DNA from: Pseudomonas sp. UFMG81 | GTDB lineage: Bacteria; Pseudomonadota; Gammaproteobacteria; Pseudomonadales; Pseudomonadaceae | Direction: 5' to 3' | Assembly: GCF_015354575.1 (NCBI RefSeq) | Contig: NZ_JACAFQ010000007.1 | Span: 1-64,000, forward strand | DNA length: 64,000 bases | In this document: in pieces, positions 49,798 through 59,035 of the stretch | Layout: each line of letters begins with the position of its first letter | How positions within the stretch are numbered: position 1 is the first letter of the stretch | Notes under the pieces: generated by a model | What the model saw: only the letters and a program-made list of their open reading frames with translations | Told to the model about the DNA's origin: nothing | The model's database searches: none | Program-made: the position numbers and the translations under genes

Positions 49798-51228
49798 GTG
49801 AGCTCCAGCATCTTCTGGCACGACTACGAAACCACCGGCATCAATCCGCGCTGCGATCGCCCGTTGCAAGTGGCCGGCGTGCGCACCGACCTTGACCTCA
49901 ACGAGGTCGAGGCCCCGGTCAATCTCTATTGCCGGCCCTCCGACGATATCCTGCCGCACCCGGCGGCCTGCCTGGTGACGGGCATCACCCCGCAGCAACT
50001 GGCCAGCCAGGGCGTGTGCGAAGCCGAGTTCATGACCCGCGTTCATGCGCAGTTGGCTCGGCCGGGCACCTGCGGTGCCGGCTACAACACCCTGCGCTTC
50101 GACGACGAGGTCACCCGCTACAGCCTCTACCGCAACTTCTTCGACCCCTATGCCCGCGAATGGCAGGGCGGTAACAGCCGCTGGGACCTGATCGACGTGG
50201 TACGCACCGCTTATGCCTTGCGCCCTGAAGGGATCGTCTGGCCGCAGCAGGATGGGCGCACCAGCCTGCGCCTGGAGTTGCTGAGCAAGGCCAACGGCAT
50301 TGACCATGGCCATGCCCACGAAGCGCTTTCCGACGTACGGGCGACCATCGCCCTGGCGCGGTTGATTCGTGAAAAGCAACCGAAACTCTATGACTGGCTG
50401 TTCCAACTGCGCAGCAAACACAAAGTCATGGAACAGATTCGCTTGTTGCAGCCGTTGGTGCATGTGTCCGGGCGTTTCTCGGCCCAGCGCAACTATATCG
50501 GTGTGGTGTTGCCGCTGGCCTGGCACCCGGTCAATCGCAATGCACTGATTGTGTGCGACTTGAGCCAGGACACATCACCCCTGTTGCAGGAAAGTGCCGA
50601 GGCACTGCGACAGCGGTTGTACACCCGCCGCGAAGAGTTGGCCGCAGGGCAACTACCCGTACCGCTCAAGTTAGTGCATATCAATCGTTGCCCGGTACTG
50701 GCACCGTTGTCGGTAATACGCCCGGCCGATCAACAGCGGTTGGCCCTGGACATGGCAGTGTTGCAAGCGCACGGCGAACAGTTGGCTAACCAGCAGGCAC
50801 TTTGGCAGGACAAGCTCGAGGTCATCTATGGCCGGGAAGAGTTCGCCCCCTGTGAGGATCCTGAACAACAGTTGTATGACGGGTTCCTCGGCGACCGGGA
50901 CCGACGCCTGTGCGAACAAGTGCGAATTGCTGAGCCTGCGCAGTTAGGGCAAGGGCATTGGATGTTCGATGATGCGCGGATGCCCGAGCTGTTGTTCCGC
51001 TACCGTGCACGCAACTTTTCCGACACGCTCGATGAACAGGAGCGGGCGCGATGGCATGCATTCTGTCAACAGCGACTCAGTGATCCGAAGATGGGCGCAC
51101 CCAATACCCTGGACGGCTTTGATACCGCGCTGCAGGACTGCTGGGCCGGCGCTGGCGAGGCGGGCCGAGAGGTGCTGGACGCCTGGCGGGCGCATGCCGG
51201 GCAATTGCGCTTGCAATTCCAGCTTTGA
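49798..51228 (+). CDS. sbcB: Exodeoxyribonuclease I (SbcB)
   Basis: A 3'-5' single-strand DNA exonuclease for recombination and mismatch repair. The 476-aa protein has the DEDD exonuclease motifs: FWHDYETTGINPRCDRP (D, E), NTLRFDDEVTRY and HGHAHEALSDVRATI (D). The C-terminal SH3-like and helical parts are complete. The GTG start at 49798 follows ACAGGACG. Synteny with mvaT and purU matches the PA4314-PA4316 region of P. aeruginosa. Confidence 0.94.
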   Translation: MSSSIFWHDYETTGINPRCDRPLQVAGVRTDLDLNEVEAPVNLYCRPSDDILPHPAACLVTGITPQQLASQGVCEAEFMTRVHAQLARPGTCGAGYNTLRFDDEVTRYSLYRNFFDPYAREWQGGNSRWDLIDVVRTAYALRPEGIVWPQQDGRTSLRLELLSKANGIDHGHAHEALSDVRATIALARLIREKQPKLYDWLFQLRSKHKVMEQIRLLQPLVHVSGRFSAQRNYIGVVLPLAWHPVNRNALIVCDLSQDTSPLLQESAEALRQRLYTRREELAAGQLPVPLKLVHINRCPVLAPLSVIRPADQQRLALDMAVLQAHGEQLANQQALWQDKLEVIYGREEFAPCEDPEQQLYDGFLGDRDRRLCEQVRIAEPAQLGQGHWMFDDARMPELLFRYRARNFSDTLDEQERARWHAFCQQRLSDPKMGAPNTLDGFDTALQDCWAGAGEAGREVLDAWRAHAGQLRLQFQL

Positions 51229-51247
51229 GTTGAACGAGTAAACAACA

Positions 51248-51275
51248 AAAAACGCCGGCAATGGCCGGCGTTTTT
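51248..51275. terminator. Bidirectional intrinsic terminator between sbcB and mvaT
   Basis: AAAAACGCCGGC (51248-51259) and GCCGGCGTTTTT (51264-51275) with a 4-nt loop, between convergent genes, with A- and T-runs for both directions. Confidence 0.9.
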
Positions 51276-51306
51276 CATCTTGTAACCGATACGCTTGCGC
51301 GGAATA

Positions 51307-51684
51307 TCAGTCCAGCAGAGTGGCCCAGCCTTCGACGACGTCGCCGCCCCACTTGGCTTTCCATTCTTTCAGGGTCTTGTGGTTGCCACCCTTGGTTTCG
51401 ATAACCTCGCCATTGTGCGGGTTCTTGTATTGCTTGACCTTGCGCGCACGCTTGGTAGCAACGGCCTTGACCGCACCGCGTGGGGCTTTGCTCAGTTTGC
51501 TTTCCGGGTCGAGCAGGGCGATTACGTCACGCAGCGACTTGCCGTTCTCGGCCATCAGCTCACGCAGCTTCTTTTCGAATTCCAGTTCTTTCTGCAGCTT
51601 GCCGTCTTGCTGCAGGTTGGTCAGGCGAGCCTGAAGTTCCTTGATGGCTTCTTCGGTAGCGCGGTATTCGTTGATCAGGGACAT
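51307..51684 (-). CDS. mvaT: H-NS-family xenogeneic silencer MvaT/TurA
   Basis: A 125-aa nucleoid protein that coats AT-rich DNA and silences acquired genes. The N-terminal coiled coil (INEYRATEEAIKELQARLTN...KELEFEKKLRELM) is for dimers and higher oligomers. A linker follows, then the C-terminal DNA-binding domain with KQYKNPHNGEVIETKGGNHKTLKEWK in outline. Position beside sbcB and purU marks it as the mvaT orthologue (TurA in P. putida). Its targets may include the AT-rich patches in this window. AGGAACACTCC lies ahead of the ATG. Confidence 0.94.
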   Translation of the reverse strand: MSLINEYRATEEAIKELQARLTNLQQDGKLQKELEFEKKLRELMAENGKSLRDVIALLDPESKLSKAPRGAVKAVATKRARKVKQYKNPHNGEVIETKGGNHKTLKEWKAKWGGDVVEGWATLLD

Positions 51685-51982
51685 GGAGTGTTCCTTAATG
51701 CATGTTCAGGGAGACAGTGTCGGGATAATAGACAGCCGATACTCGCAAGTAAACAATTAAAAAGTATTGAATCATTTAATAGTGTTGATAGGACGGGAAC
51801 AGAATTAGGTTAAGAAAAATTTACATAGTGTGTGGGCCAGTGGCCATACCCCTTTGCCAAGCAGGGAAATGCCTGATGCGCATGTGCCTTGCTGACGCAG
51901 GCGGCAAGGCTGTCGATCCTTACTGCGTTTTTCCCCTCAGGCCGCTAGAATATGCGCCTTTGCGAAGTTCTGGAGCTCCCTC

Positions 51983-52834
51983 ATGCGCACCTATCGACTG
52001 GTGATTGCCTGCCCCGACCGTGTCGGTATCGTGGCGAAAGTCAGTAATTTCCTGGCCCTCTACAATGGCTGGATCAACGAAGCCAGCCACCACTCCGACG
52101 AGCAGAGCGGTTGGTTCTTCATGCGCCATGAGATCCGCGCCGAGTCGCTGCCGTTCGGCATCGAAGCCTTCCGCGAAGCCTTTGCACCGATCGCCGAAGA
52201 GTTCCAGATGACCTGGCGGGTTACCGATTCGGCGCAAAAGAAGCGCGTGGTGCTGATGGCCAGCCGCGAGTCCCACTGCCTCGCCGACCTGCTGCACCGC
52301 TGGCACACTGACGAGCTGGACTGCGAGATCCCCTGCGTGATCTCCAACCACGACGACCTGCGTAGCATGGTCGAGTGGCACGGCATTCCGTTCTTCCATG
52401 TACCGGTCGACCCCAAGGACAAGGCTCCGGCCTTCGCCGAGGTCTCGCGCCTGGTCCAGGAACACGGTGCCGATGTGGTGGTACTGGCTCGCTATATGCA
52501 AATCCTGCCGCCGCAGCTGTGCCAGGACTACGCGGAAAAGGTCATCAACATCCACCACAGCTTCCTGCCATCGTTCGTCGGTGCCAAGCCGTATCACCAG
52601 GCCGCCCTGCGTGGCGTGAAGCTGATCGGCGCCACCTGCCACTACGTCACCGAAGAGCTGGATGCCGGCCCGATCATCGAGCAGGACGTGGTGCGTGTGA
52701 GCCATGCCGACAGCATCGAAGATATGGTCCGTTTCGGCCGTGACGTAGAGAAGATGGTGCTGGCCCGTGGCCTGCGCTATCACCTGGAAGACCGCGTGCT
52801 GGTGCACGGCAACAAGACTGTCGTGTTCGATTGA
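51983..52834 (+). CDS. purU: Formyltetrahydrofolate deformylase PurU
   Basis: Hydrolyses 10-formyl-THF to formate and THF, balancing the one-carbon pool. The 283-aa protein has an N-terminal ACT domain (YRLVIACPDRVGIVAKVSNF) and a formyltransferase-like domain with SNHDDL, LARYMQIL and NIHHSFLPSF (catalytic Asn-His) then GATCHYVTEELDAGPII. The start has GGAGCTCC upstream. Complete. Confidence 0.94.
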   Translation: MRTYRLVIACPDRVGIVAKVSNFLALYNGWINEASHHSDEQSGWFFMRHEIRAESLPFGIEAFREAFAPIAEEFQMTWRVTDSAQKKRVVLMASRESHCLADLLHRWHTDELDCEIPCVISNHDDLRSMVEWHGIPFFHVPVDPKDKAPAFAEVSRLVQEHGADVVVLARYMQILPPQLCQDYAEKVINIHHSFLPSFVGAKPYHQAALRGVKLIGATCHYVTEELDAGPIIEQDVVRVSHADSIEDMVRFGRDVEKMVLARGLRYHLEDRVLVHGNKTVVFD

Positions 52835-52899
52835 TGTGTGCGAGGGCTGCCTTGCAGCCCTGATCGCCGGCAAGCCCCACCCTGAAGTTTGCACGTCAC

Positions 52900-53016
52900 C
52901 TGTAGGAGCGGCCTTGTGCCGCGATAGGGCCGCAAAGCGGCCCCGGCGATCTTGGACGTACTCGAGATCCTGGGGGCGCTGCGCGCCCCTTTCGCGGCAC
53001 AAGGCCGCTCCTACAG
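52900..53016. repeat. REPIN, GTAGGAGCGGCCTTG family, copy 3
   Basis: CTGTAGGAGCGGCCTTGTGC and its inverse at the right end, with GGCCGCAAAGCGGCC and GGGGCGCTGCGCGCCCC inner hairpins. It lies 66 bp after purU. A degenerate single REP (TGTGGGAGCTGCGGTTCGCC) follows at about 53078. Confidence 0.9.
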
Positions 53017-53155
53017 AGGCCTGCGCAAGACAGTTGCTCCCACCTTGACCGCGCTATTCTGAAGACATGCGTTACATCTGTGGGAGCTGCGGTTCGCCGC
53101 CGCGGCTTGCCGGCGATCAGGGCGCATGGCGCCCATACTTCGTGAGGCTAGCTCC

Positions 53156-53374
53156 ATGGCCCGTCGCAATACACCCACCGCATCGCCCCCCGCGACCCGC
53201 GGCGAAGGCTGCCTGGCCCGTTTCGATCCCGATGCGCTGAGCGCTGAGGACGGCACCGAGTTCCCCGGCGCCGCCGAGCTGTGGCAGGCCCTCAACCCGC
53301 CAGCCGCCGACAGCGCTCCACCTTCAGCTGCACTGCAAACGGTGGTGAGGGCCCGCGGGCGTAGCAACAACTGA
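53156..53374 (+). CDS. Small hypothetical protein
   Basis: A 72-aa basic protein (MARRNTPTASPPATRGEGCL) with an acidic middle (DPDALSAEDGTEFPGAAELW). No family, signal or membrane segment is seen. GTGAGG lies ahead of the ATG. Codon use fits the genome, so it is probably real; REP fragments upstream make the promoter unclear. It converges with the deacetylase gene. Confidence 0.55.
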   Translation: MARRNTPTASPPATRGEGCLARFDPDALSAEDGTEFPGAAELWQALNPPAADSAPPSAALQTVVRARGRSNN

Positions 53375-53416
53375 CCGGCGTCGAACTGGCCCCTCCACAC
53401 GGTCAGGTTGATCGGT

Positions 53417-54181
53417 TCAATGGGCGGCCTGGCGCGCCAGCCAGGCGGACTTGGTCAGTGGCTCGCGGCCTTGGGCCAGCAAGCCCTGCAGGGTCTCGAG
53501 CCAGTATGTGCGCGAACTGGCGTGGCGCATGTCCACCGGGTGCAGGCCCAGGCGCAGGGTGTTGGCGTCTCGCCAGCGTTGGCATTGCCAGTTGCTGACC
53601 ATGTGCGACAGGCCACGGCGCCAGGCACTACCTGCGCTCCAGACCAGCCCAGGGGCTTGGAAGGCCGCAAAGTCGGGCAGGCGGTACAGGTGCTGTGGGG
53701 TGCTGGTATAGCGCAATGGCAATTGGCGCAAGGCCTGGCGCGTACCTTCGCTCATGAGCCAGGCGGGGGCGACGAAGCCGGCGACCGGCCAACCCTGTTG
53801 CTCGAACATCGCCAGGCCGGCCTGTAGCCGTTGCAACGCAGCAGCCTGGCCGAGCCCATGGAACTCGCCTTCGTGGGTGTAGATGCGACGCATGAAGTAC
53901 TCGCGCGGCCCGCGCGGCGCCGGCCCGTCATCGGCATGGTAATAGCCATGCAACGCCAGTTCGTCGCCCATGGCCAGCCGCCGTTCGAGCAGGCGGCAGA
54001 AGGTCGGCGACCGGGTCAGGGCATTGCGGTGATGGAAATCCGGCACCACCAGCCAGGTCATCGGCACCCCGCCAAGTGCGTCAATGGCCTGGACGAAGGG
54101 TTGGTAGTCCGGCCAGGTTTCGGGCGCGACATCGTGCAGCACCAGCATCAGGCTGCGTGCGGCGCCGCCAGCCTCAGCCAT
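53417..54181 (-). CDS. Polysaccharide deacetylase-like protein (DUF2334 type)
   Basis: A 254-aa protein of the carbohydrate esterase 4 / DUF2334 fold: LMLVLHDVAPETWPDYQPFV (first Asp-His region), LALHGYYHAD (HxxxH-like metal site), AGFVAPAWLMSEGTRQAL and RLGLHPVDMRH. It presumably removes acetyl groups from a glycan. Its ATG overlaps the upstream glycosyltransferase by 8 bp, so the two make or modify one surface glycan or glycolipid. Confidence 0.82.
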   Translation of the reverse strand: MAEAGGAARSLMLVLHDVAPETWPDYQPFVQAIDALGGVPMTWLVVPDFHHRNALTRSPTFCRLLERRLAMGDELALHGYYHADDGPAPRGPREYFMRRIYTHEGEFHGLGQAAALQRLQAGLAMFEQQGWPVAGFVAPAWLMSEGTRQALRQLPLRYTSTPQHLYRLPDFAAFQAPGLVWSAGSAWRRGLSHMVSNWQCQRWRDANTLRLGLHPVDMRHASSRTYWLETLQGLLAQGREPLTKSAWLARQAAH

Positions 54182-55295
54182 GGGCGCGAGCCCGGGGTTG
54201 GTGGCCGAGCACCGCTTGATAGTGCTGCAGCAGGCCACCGACCACGGCGTCCCAGCTGTAGTGGAGCTCGGCGTGCAGGCGAGCCTGCACGCCGAGCTGA
54301 CGAACCCCTGCCTCGAAGGCCTCGTGCACCGCCTCGGCCATTGCCGCACCGTCGTTGGGACGGCACAGGCGGCCACAGTGTTCGTTGACGATTTCGCCGA
54401 ACGCCCCGGCCCGCACGGCGACCACCGGGGTGGCGCTGGCCATGGCTTCGAGTATGACCAGGCCGAAGGTTTCCTGGTCGCCTGCATGCAGCAGCAGGTC
54501 GGCGCTGGCGAGCAGCCGCGCGACGTCCTGCGGTGGGCAGAAGTGATCGATGACGCTGACGTTGTCCGGCACGCTGGCCGGCATGCTCGAACCCACCAGT
54601 AGCAGGTGGTAGCGAGGCCCCAGCATGCGCATGCAATCGAGCAGCACCGGCAGGTTCTTTTCCCGCGAGCCGCGCCCGGCGAACACCAGTAGCCGGCTGG
54701 TGTCGGCGATGCCCAGTTCGCGGCGCAGGCCCGGGTCGCGCCGGGCGGGGTTGAACAGCGTCAGGTCGACGCCCAGGCGCTGCACATGCACATCTTTAAC
54801 CCCTAGCCTGCGCAACTTGTCGGCCATCACCTGGCTGGGCGCCAGCACCCGGTCGAAGTTGCCGTACAGCTTGCTGACGTAGGCCTCGACATTGGGGGTG
54901 AACCAGTTGCCCATGCGATTGCTCACCAGCAGCGGCAGGTCGGAGTGATAAAAGCCGATGACCGGCACACCCAGCTTGCGGCGAGCCTCCAGCGCAGCCC
55001 AGGCGGTGAGGTAGGGGTCGCCGACTTCGATCAGGTCGGGTTGCAGGCGGCGCAGCACCTTGCACCAGGGGGCCAGGCGCACCGGGAAGCGGTAGCCATT
55101 GCCAAAGGGCAGGGGCGGGGCGGGGACCTGGTAGATACCGTTGCTATGGACGGTACTGGCGCCGGGGATCAGCAGGCTGTGACGTACGCCGGGCATGGCG
55201 TCGAGGCGGTGGTGTTTGGCATCAAGGTAGGTCCGTACGCCGCCGCTGGCCGGGGCGTAGAACATGGTGATGTCAGCGATGTGCACGATCAGCAT
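54174..55295 (-). CDS. GT4-family glycosyltransferase
   Basis: A 373-aa retaining glycosyltransferase of the GT-B fold. The N-terminal acceptor half starts MLIVHIADITMFYAPASGGV. The C-terminal donor half has FAGRGSREKNLPVLLDCMRM and the EX7E-type sequence HAGDQETFGLVILEAMASATPVVA. The product is likely a surface glycolipid or polysaccharide precursor; sugar unknown. First gene of the pair with the deacetylase; close homologues lack an obvious lipid anchor, as here. Confidence 0.87.
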   Translation of the reverse strand: MLIVHIADITMFYAPASGGVRTYLDAKHHRLDAMPGVRHSLLIPGASTVHSNGIYQVPAPPLPFGNGYRFPVRLAPWCKVLRRLQPDLIEVGDPYLTAWAALEARRKLGVPVIGFYHSDLPLLVSNRMGNWFTPNVEAYVSKLYGNFDRVLAPSQVMADKLRRLGVKDVHVQRLGVDLTLFNPARRDPGLRRELGIADTSRLLVFAGRGSREKNLPVLLDCMRMLGPRYHLLLVGSSMPASVPDNVSVIDHFCPPQDVARLLASADLLLHAGDQETFGLVILEAMASATPVVAVRAGAFGEIVNEHCGRLCRPNDGAAMAEAVHEAFEAGVRQLGVQARLHAELHYSWDAVVGGLLQHYQAVLGHQPRARAHG

Positions 55296-55423
55296 CCCTC
55301 CGGGATCGTCCTCGGGTCTGTCATCCGGCGACTACAGGCCGGCGATGACGCGCCTAAAGGTTGACCTTTATGAAGGATAGTTTGTTCGATCGGGCTATGA
55401 AGGGAGGATGGCCGGGAGTACCC

Positions 55424-55471
55424 ATCGCGGGGCAAGCCCGCTCCCACGTGGGAGCGGGCTTGCCCCGCGAT
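55424..55471. repeat. REPIN with no loop: perfect 48-bp palindrome
   Basis: 55424-55447 and 55448-55471 are exact inverse copies meeting without a spacer. It carries the GTGGGAGCGGGCTTG core and sits 7 bp after the chemoreceptor stop. Confidence 0.93.
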
Positions 55472-55478
55472 AAGGCCG

Positions 55479-57353
55479 TTAGATACGGAAGCTGCCGACC
55501 AGGTGTTTCAGGCGGCCGGCCTGCTGCTCGAGGTCCGAGCAGGCGCGCAGGGTGGCCTGCAGGTTCTCGACGCCTTCCTGGTTGAGCATGTTGATTTCGT
55601 TGATGTCCATGTTGATCGAGTCGACCACGGCGGTCTGCTCTTCGGTGGCGGTGGCCACCGACTGGTTCATGCCGTCGATCTCGCCGATGCGCTGGGTCAC
55701 GCTGCCCAGGCGCTCGCCGGCCTGGTTGGCGATGTCCATGCTGTCCTGGCTGTGGCGCTGGCTCTGGCCCATGGTGTCGACCGACTCGCGGGCGCCGACC
55801 TGCAGCTCCTCGATCATGGTCTGCACCTGCTGCGCCGACTCCTGGGTGCGGTGCGCCAGGTTACGCACCTCGTCCGCCACCACGGCAAAACCACGCCCGG
55901 CCTCACCGGCACGGGCGGCTTCGATGGCGGCGTTGAGCGCCAGCAGGTTGGTCTGCTGGGAGATGCTGGTGATCACTTCGAGGATCTGGCCGATGTTGAC
56001 GGTCTTGTTGTTGAGGGTCTCGATGTGCGCGCTGGAGTCGACGATCAGGTCCGACAGGCGGTTCATCGCTTCGATGTTGCGCTGCACCACCTGCTGCCCT
56101 TCCTCGGCCAGCAGGCGTGCGGAGCTGGCGTGCTGCGAGGCTTGCGCGGCGTTGCCGGCGATTTCCTGGGCCGCCGCGCCGAGCTGGTTGATGGCTGCGG
56201 CGACGCTATTGGTGCGGTTGGACTGCTCGTCGGAGTTGGTCATCGACGAGTTGGAGGCGCTGATCACCCGCAGTGCCACCTCGTTGACCTGCTCGGTGGC
56301 CGAGGACACTTCGCGGATCGAACCGTGGATACGTTCGACGAAGCGGTTGAAGGCGGTGCCGAGGATGCCGAATTCGTCGTGGCTGTGAATTTCCAGGCGG
56401 CGGGTCAGGTCACCCTCGCCCTCGGCGATGTTCTCCATGGCGCGGGTCATGGTGTTCAGCGGCTGCAACAGCACGCGGATCAGCAGGCCGAGCAGGGCGA
56501 TGATGATCACCACCGCCACTGCGGTGGCAATCACCGCCGAGGTACGGAAGTTGCTGAGCATGACGAAGGCTTTGTCCTTGTCCACCGACAGGCCGATGTA
56601 CCAGTTGGCCGACGGCAGGCCTTTGACCGGGGTGAAGGTCAGCAGGCGGGTCTGGCCGTTGAGCTCGACTTCGGTCAGCTCACGGGACAAACGGGGGGTG
56701 TTCTGCGGGTACAAGTCCGACAGCGACTTCATCACCAGGTTCTTGTCCGGGTGCACCAGGATCTTGCCCTGGTCATTGACCAGGAAGGCGTAGCCCATGC
56801 CGCCGAAGTTCAGCGAGTTGATGATCTCTACCAGGCCGTCCAGGGCCAGGTCGCCGCCGACCACGCCCACCGAGCGCGAGGCGGTGCTGATGATCGAGAT
56901 GACCATCTTGTTGGTGGCCATGTCGATGTAGGGTTCGGTGAGCATCGGGCCGCTGGCGTTCAGGCCGTCCTTGTACCAGGGGCGCACACGCGGGTCGTAG
57001 CCATCGGGCATCTTGGTGTCGGGGCGTACGGTGAAGCTGCCGTCGGGCTGGCCCAGGTAGATGGTCAAAAAGCTGGAGGTCAGGGCGTTCTGGCCCAGCA
57101 GGGTGCCGATGTTCTGCGGGTACTGGGCCAGGTTCTGGGCGACGTTCTCGACCAGCTTGATGCGCCCTTCGAACAGGTTGCGGATGTTGGTGGACGTGGA
57201 TTCGCCCATCTCAGCCAGGTAGTTCTCCAGGTTTTCGCGAATGGCATTACGCTGGAGGTAGTCGTTGTACAGGGTGAACAAGCTGAAGGCGAGGATCACG
57301 ATCAGTGATGCTGCCAGAAGAATCTTGTGGCTGAAACGTAGGCTTTTATTCAT
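55479..57353 (-). CDS. Methyl-accepting chemotaxis protein with dCache sensor
   Basis: A 624-aa chemoreceptor. TM1 is near residues 10-30 (ILLAASLIVILAFSLFTLY). The periplasmic dCache domain covers about 31-275. TM2 is AVIATAVAVVIIIALLGLLI, followed by HAMP and the cytoplasmic coiled coil with the tip EAARAGEAGRGFAVVADEVR. The dCache has the amino-acid-binding pattern YDPRVRPWYKDG...EPYIDMATNKM...GGDLAL, so an amino acid ligand is likely; which one is not shown. No C-terminal CheR pentapeptide is seen (ends LVGSFRI). Confidence 0.9.
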   Translation of the reverse strand: MNKSLRFSHKILLAASLIVILAFSLFTLYNDYLQRNAIRENLENYLAEMGESTSTNIRNLFEGRIKLVENVAQNLAQYPQNIGTLLGQNALTSSFLTIYLGQPDGSFTVRPDTKMPDGYDPRVRPWYKDGLNASGPMLTEPYIDMATNKMVISIISTASRSVGVVGGDLALDGLVEIINSLNFGGMGYAFLVNDQGKILVHPDKNLVMKSLSDLYPQNTPRLSRELTEVELNGQTRLLTFTPVKGLPSANWYIGLSVDKDKAFVMLSNFRTSAVIATAVAVVIIIALLGLLIRVLLQPLNTMTRAMENIAEGEGDLTRRLEIHSHDEFGILGTAFNRFVERIHGSIREVSSATEQVNEVALRVISASNSSMTNSDEQSNRTNSVAAAINQLGAAAQEIAGNAAQASQHASSARLLAEEGQQVVQRNIEAMNRLSDLIVDSSAHIETLNNKTVNIGQILEVITSISQQTNLLALNAAIEAARAGEAGRGFAVVADEVRNLAHRTQESAQQVQTMIEELQVGARESVDTMGQSQRHSQDSMDIANQAGERLGSVTQRIGEIDGMNQSVATATEEQTAVVDSINMDINEINMLNQEGVENLQATLRACSDLEQQAGRLKHLVGSFRI

Positions 57354-57525
57354 GACGTGATGCGTCCGCTAAGGTTTTTTTATCGGGTCGTTCGCACAAA
57401 GCACGGTGGGAAAACAGTGCAACAGGTCCCGTGGGTCCTTTTCGGGGTTGTTACTGTCTTTCTGGTTGGAATCATTTTGAAATATCGGCAGTTACCGCGC
57501 AGAACTTGAGCAGAGGATGAACCAG

Positions 57526-59001
57526 ATGTCGGAATTCTCGACCATAGTTGTAGGCGCTGGCCTGGATGGCCAGCCCGTGAGCCAAGCGATGCGCCTGGCC
57601 AACCGTCACGGCCTGGTTGCCGGCGCCACAGGGACCGGCAAGACCGTGACCTTGCAGCACCTGGCGGAGGTGTTCAGCGATGCCGGCGTGGCGGTGTTCG
57701 CCGCCGATGTCAAAGGCGACCTGTGTGGCCTGGGCGCAGTCGGGGCGCCTCAGGGCAAGGTGGCCGAGCGCATTGCCGGGATGCCGTGGTTGCAGCACCG
57801 GCCCCAGGCCTACCCGGTGACCTTGTGGGATGTGGCTGGCCAATCGGGTCATCCGCTGCGTACCACCCTGAGCGAGATGGGCCCGCTGCTGCTGGGCAAC
57901 CTGCTCGAACTCACCGACAGCCAGCAGGCGGCCTTGTACGCCGCGTTCAAGGTGGCCGACCGCGAAGGGTTGTTGCTGCTCGACCTCAAGGACCTCAAGG
58001 CGTTGCTGGCGCACCTCAAGGACAACCCGCAACTGCTGGGCGAGGACAGCGCGCTGATGACCAGCGCCTCGACCCAGGCGCTGTTGCGCCGGTTGGCCAC
58101 CCTGGAGCAGCAAGGCGCCGAGGCCTTGTTCGGCGAGCCTGCGCTGCAACTGGAGGACCTGCTGCACCCGGACCGCGACGGCCGGGGGCGCATCCACCTG
58201 CTCGACGCCAGCCGCCTGGTGCACGAGGCGCCCAAAGTCTACGCGACCTTCCTGCTGTGGCTGCTGGCCGAGCTGTTCGAGCAATTGCCCGAGCGTGGCG
58301 ACGCCGATAAACCGGTGCTGGCGCTGTTCTTCGACGAGGCGCACCTGCTGTTCAACGGCACGCCGAAGGCCTTGCAGGATCGCCTGGAGCAGGTGGTGCG
58401 GCTGATCCGCTCCAAGGGCGTGGGGGTGTACTTCGTCACCCAGTCGCCCGGGGATCTGCCCGACAGCGTGCTGGCCCAGCTGGGCTTGCGCATTCAGCAC
58501 GGGTTGCGCGCTTTCACGGCGAAAGAGCAGAAGTCGCTGCGTGCGGTGGCCGATGGCTTCCGCCCCAACCCGGCGTTTGACAGCCTGACGGTGTTGACCG
58601 AACTGGGTATCGGTGAAGCGCTGGTGGGCACGTTGGAAGAAAAGGGCACCCCGGCCATGGTCCAGCGGGTGCTGATTGCGCCACCGCAGTCGCGGATCGG
58701 GCCGTTGAGTGCGGCCGAGCGCAGCGCGTTGATCGCGGCGTCACCGCTGGCGGGGCGTTATGACAAGCCGATCGACCGTGAGTCGGCCTATGAAATGCTT
58801 ACCCAGCGCAAGGGCGAGCCGGTCGAGCCGGCGCCGCAGGCCAAGGCCGATGACGACAGTTTTGCCGACAAGGCCGGGGAGTTCCTGCAAAGCGCGGCGG
58901 GGCAGGCGATCAAATCGGCGGTGCGCCAGGCTGCCAACCAGTTGGGGCGGCAGTTGGTGCGCGGGTTGATGGGGTCGTTGCTGGGGGGCAAGAAACGTTG
59001 A
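57526..59001 (+). CDS. HerA-like P-loop ATPase (DUF853, YjgR type)
   Basis: A 491-aa ATPase of the HerA/FtsK group. Walker A is GATGTGKT (33-40), and Walker B is VLALFFDEAH near 270. An SxxQSPGDLPD sensor region and a Gly/Ala-rich C-terminal tail (GQAIKSAVRQAANQLG) follow. HerA proteins pump DNA in repair; the role of the YjgR group is unknown. The start is 57526 (GAGG 9 nt upstream); the ATG at 57517 adds three residues but has a weaker site. Confidence 0.87.
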   Translation: MSEFSTIVVGAGLDGQPVSQAMRLANRHGLVAGATGTGKTVTLQHLAEVFSDAGVAVFAADVKGDLCGLGAVGAPQGKVAERIAGMPWLQHRPQAYPVTLWDVAGQSGHPLRTTLSEMGPLLLGNLLELTDSQQAALYAAFKVADREGLLLLDLKDLKALLAHLKDNPQLLGEDSALMTSASTQALLRRLATLEQQGAEALFGEPALQLEDLLHPDRDGRGRIHLLDASRLVHEAPKVYATFLLWLLAELFEQLPERGDADKPVLALFFDEAHLLFNGTPKALQDRLEQVVRLIRSKGVGVYFVTQSPGDLPDSVLAQLGLRIQHGLRAFTAKEQKSLRAVADGFRPNPAFDSLTVLTELGIGEALVGTLEEKGTPAMVQRVLIAPPQSRIGPLSAAERSALIAASPLAGRYDKPIDRESAYEMLTQRKGEPVEPAPQAKADDDSFADKAGEFLQSAAGQAIKSAVRQAANQLGRQLVRGLMGSLLGGKKR

Positions 59002-59007
59002 GACATA

Positions 59008-59026
59008 GGGGCTGCAACGCAGCCCC
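59008..59026. terminator. Short GC hairpin between convergent herA-like and xenB genes
   Basis: GGGGCTGC (59008-59015) and GCAGCCCC (59019-59026) with a 3-nt loop and no T-run. Weak terminator candidate. Confidence 0.45.
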
Positions 59027-59035
59027 AGTCCATCA

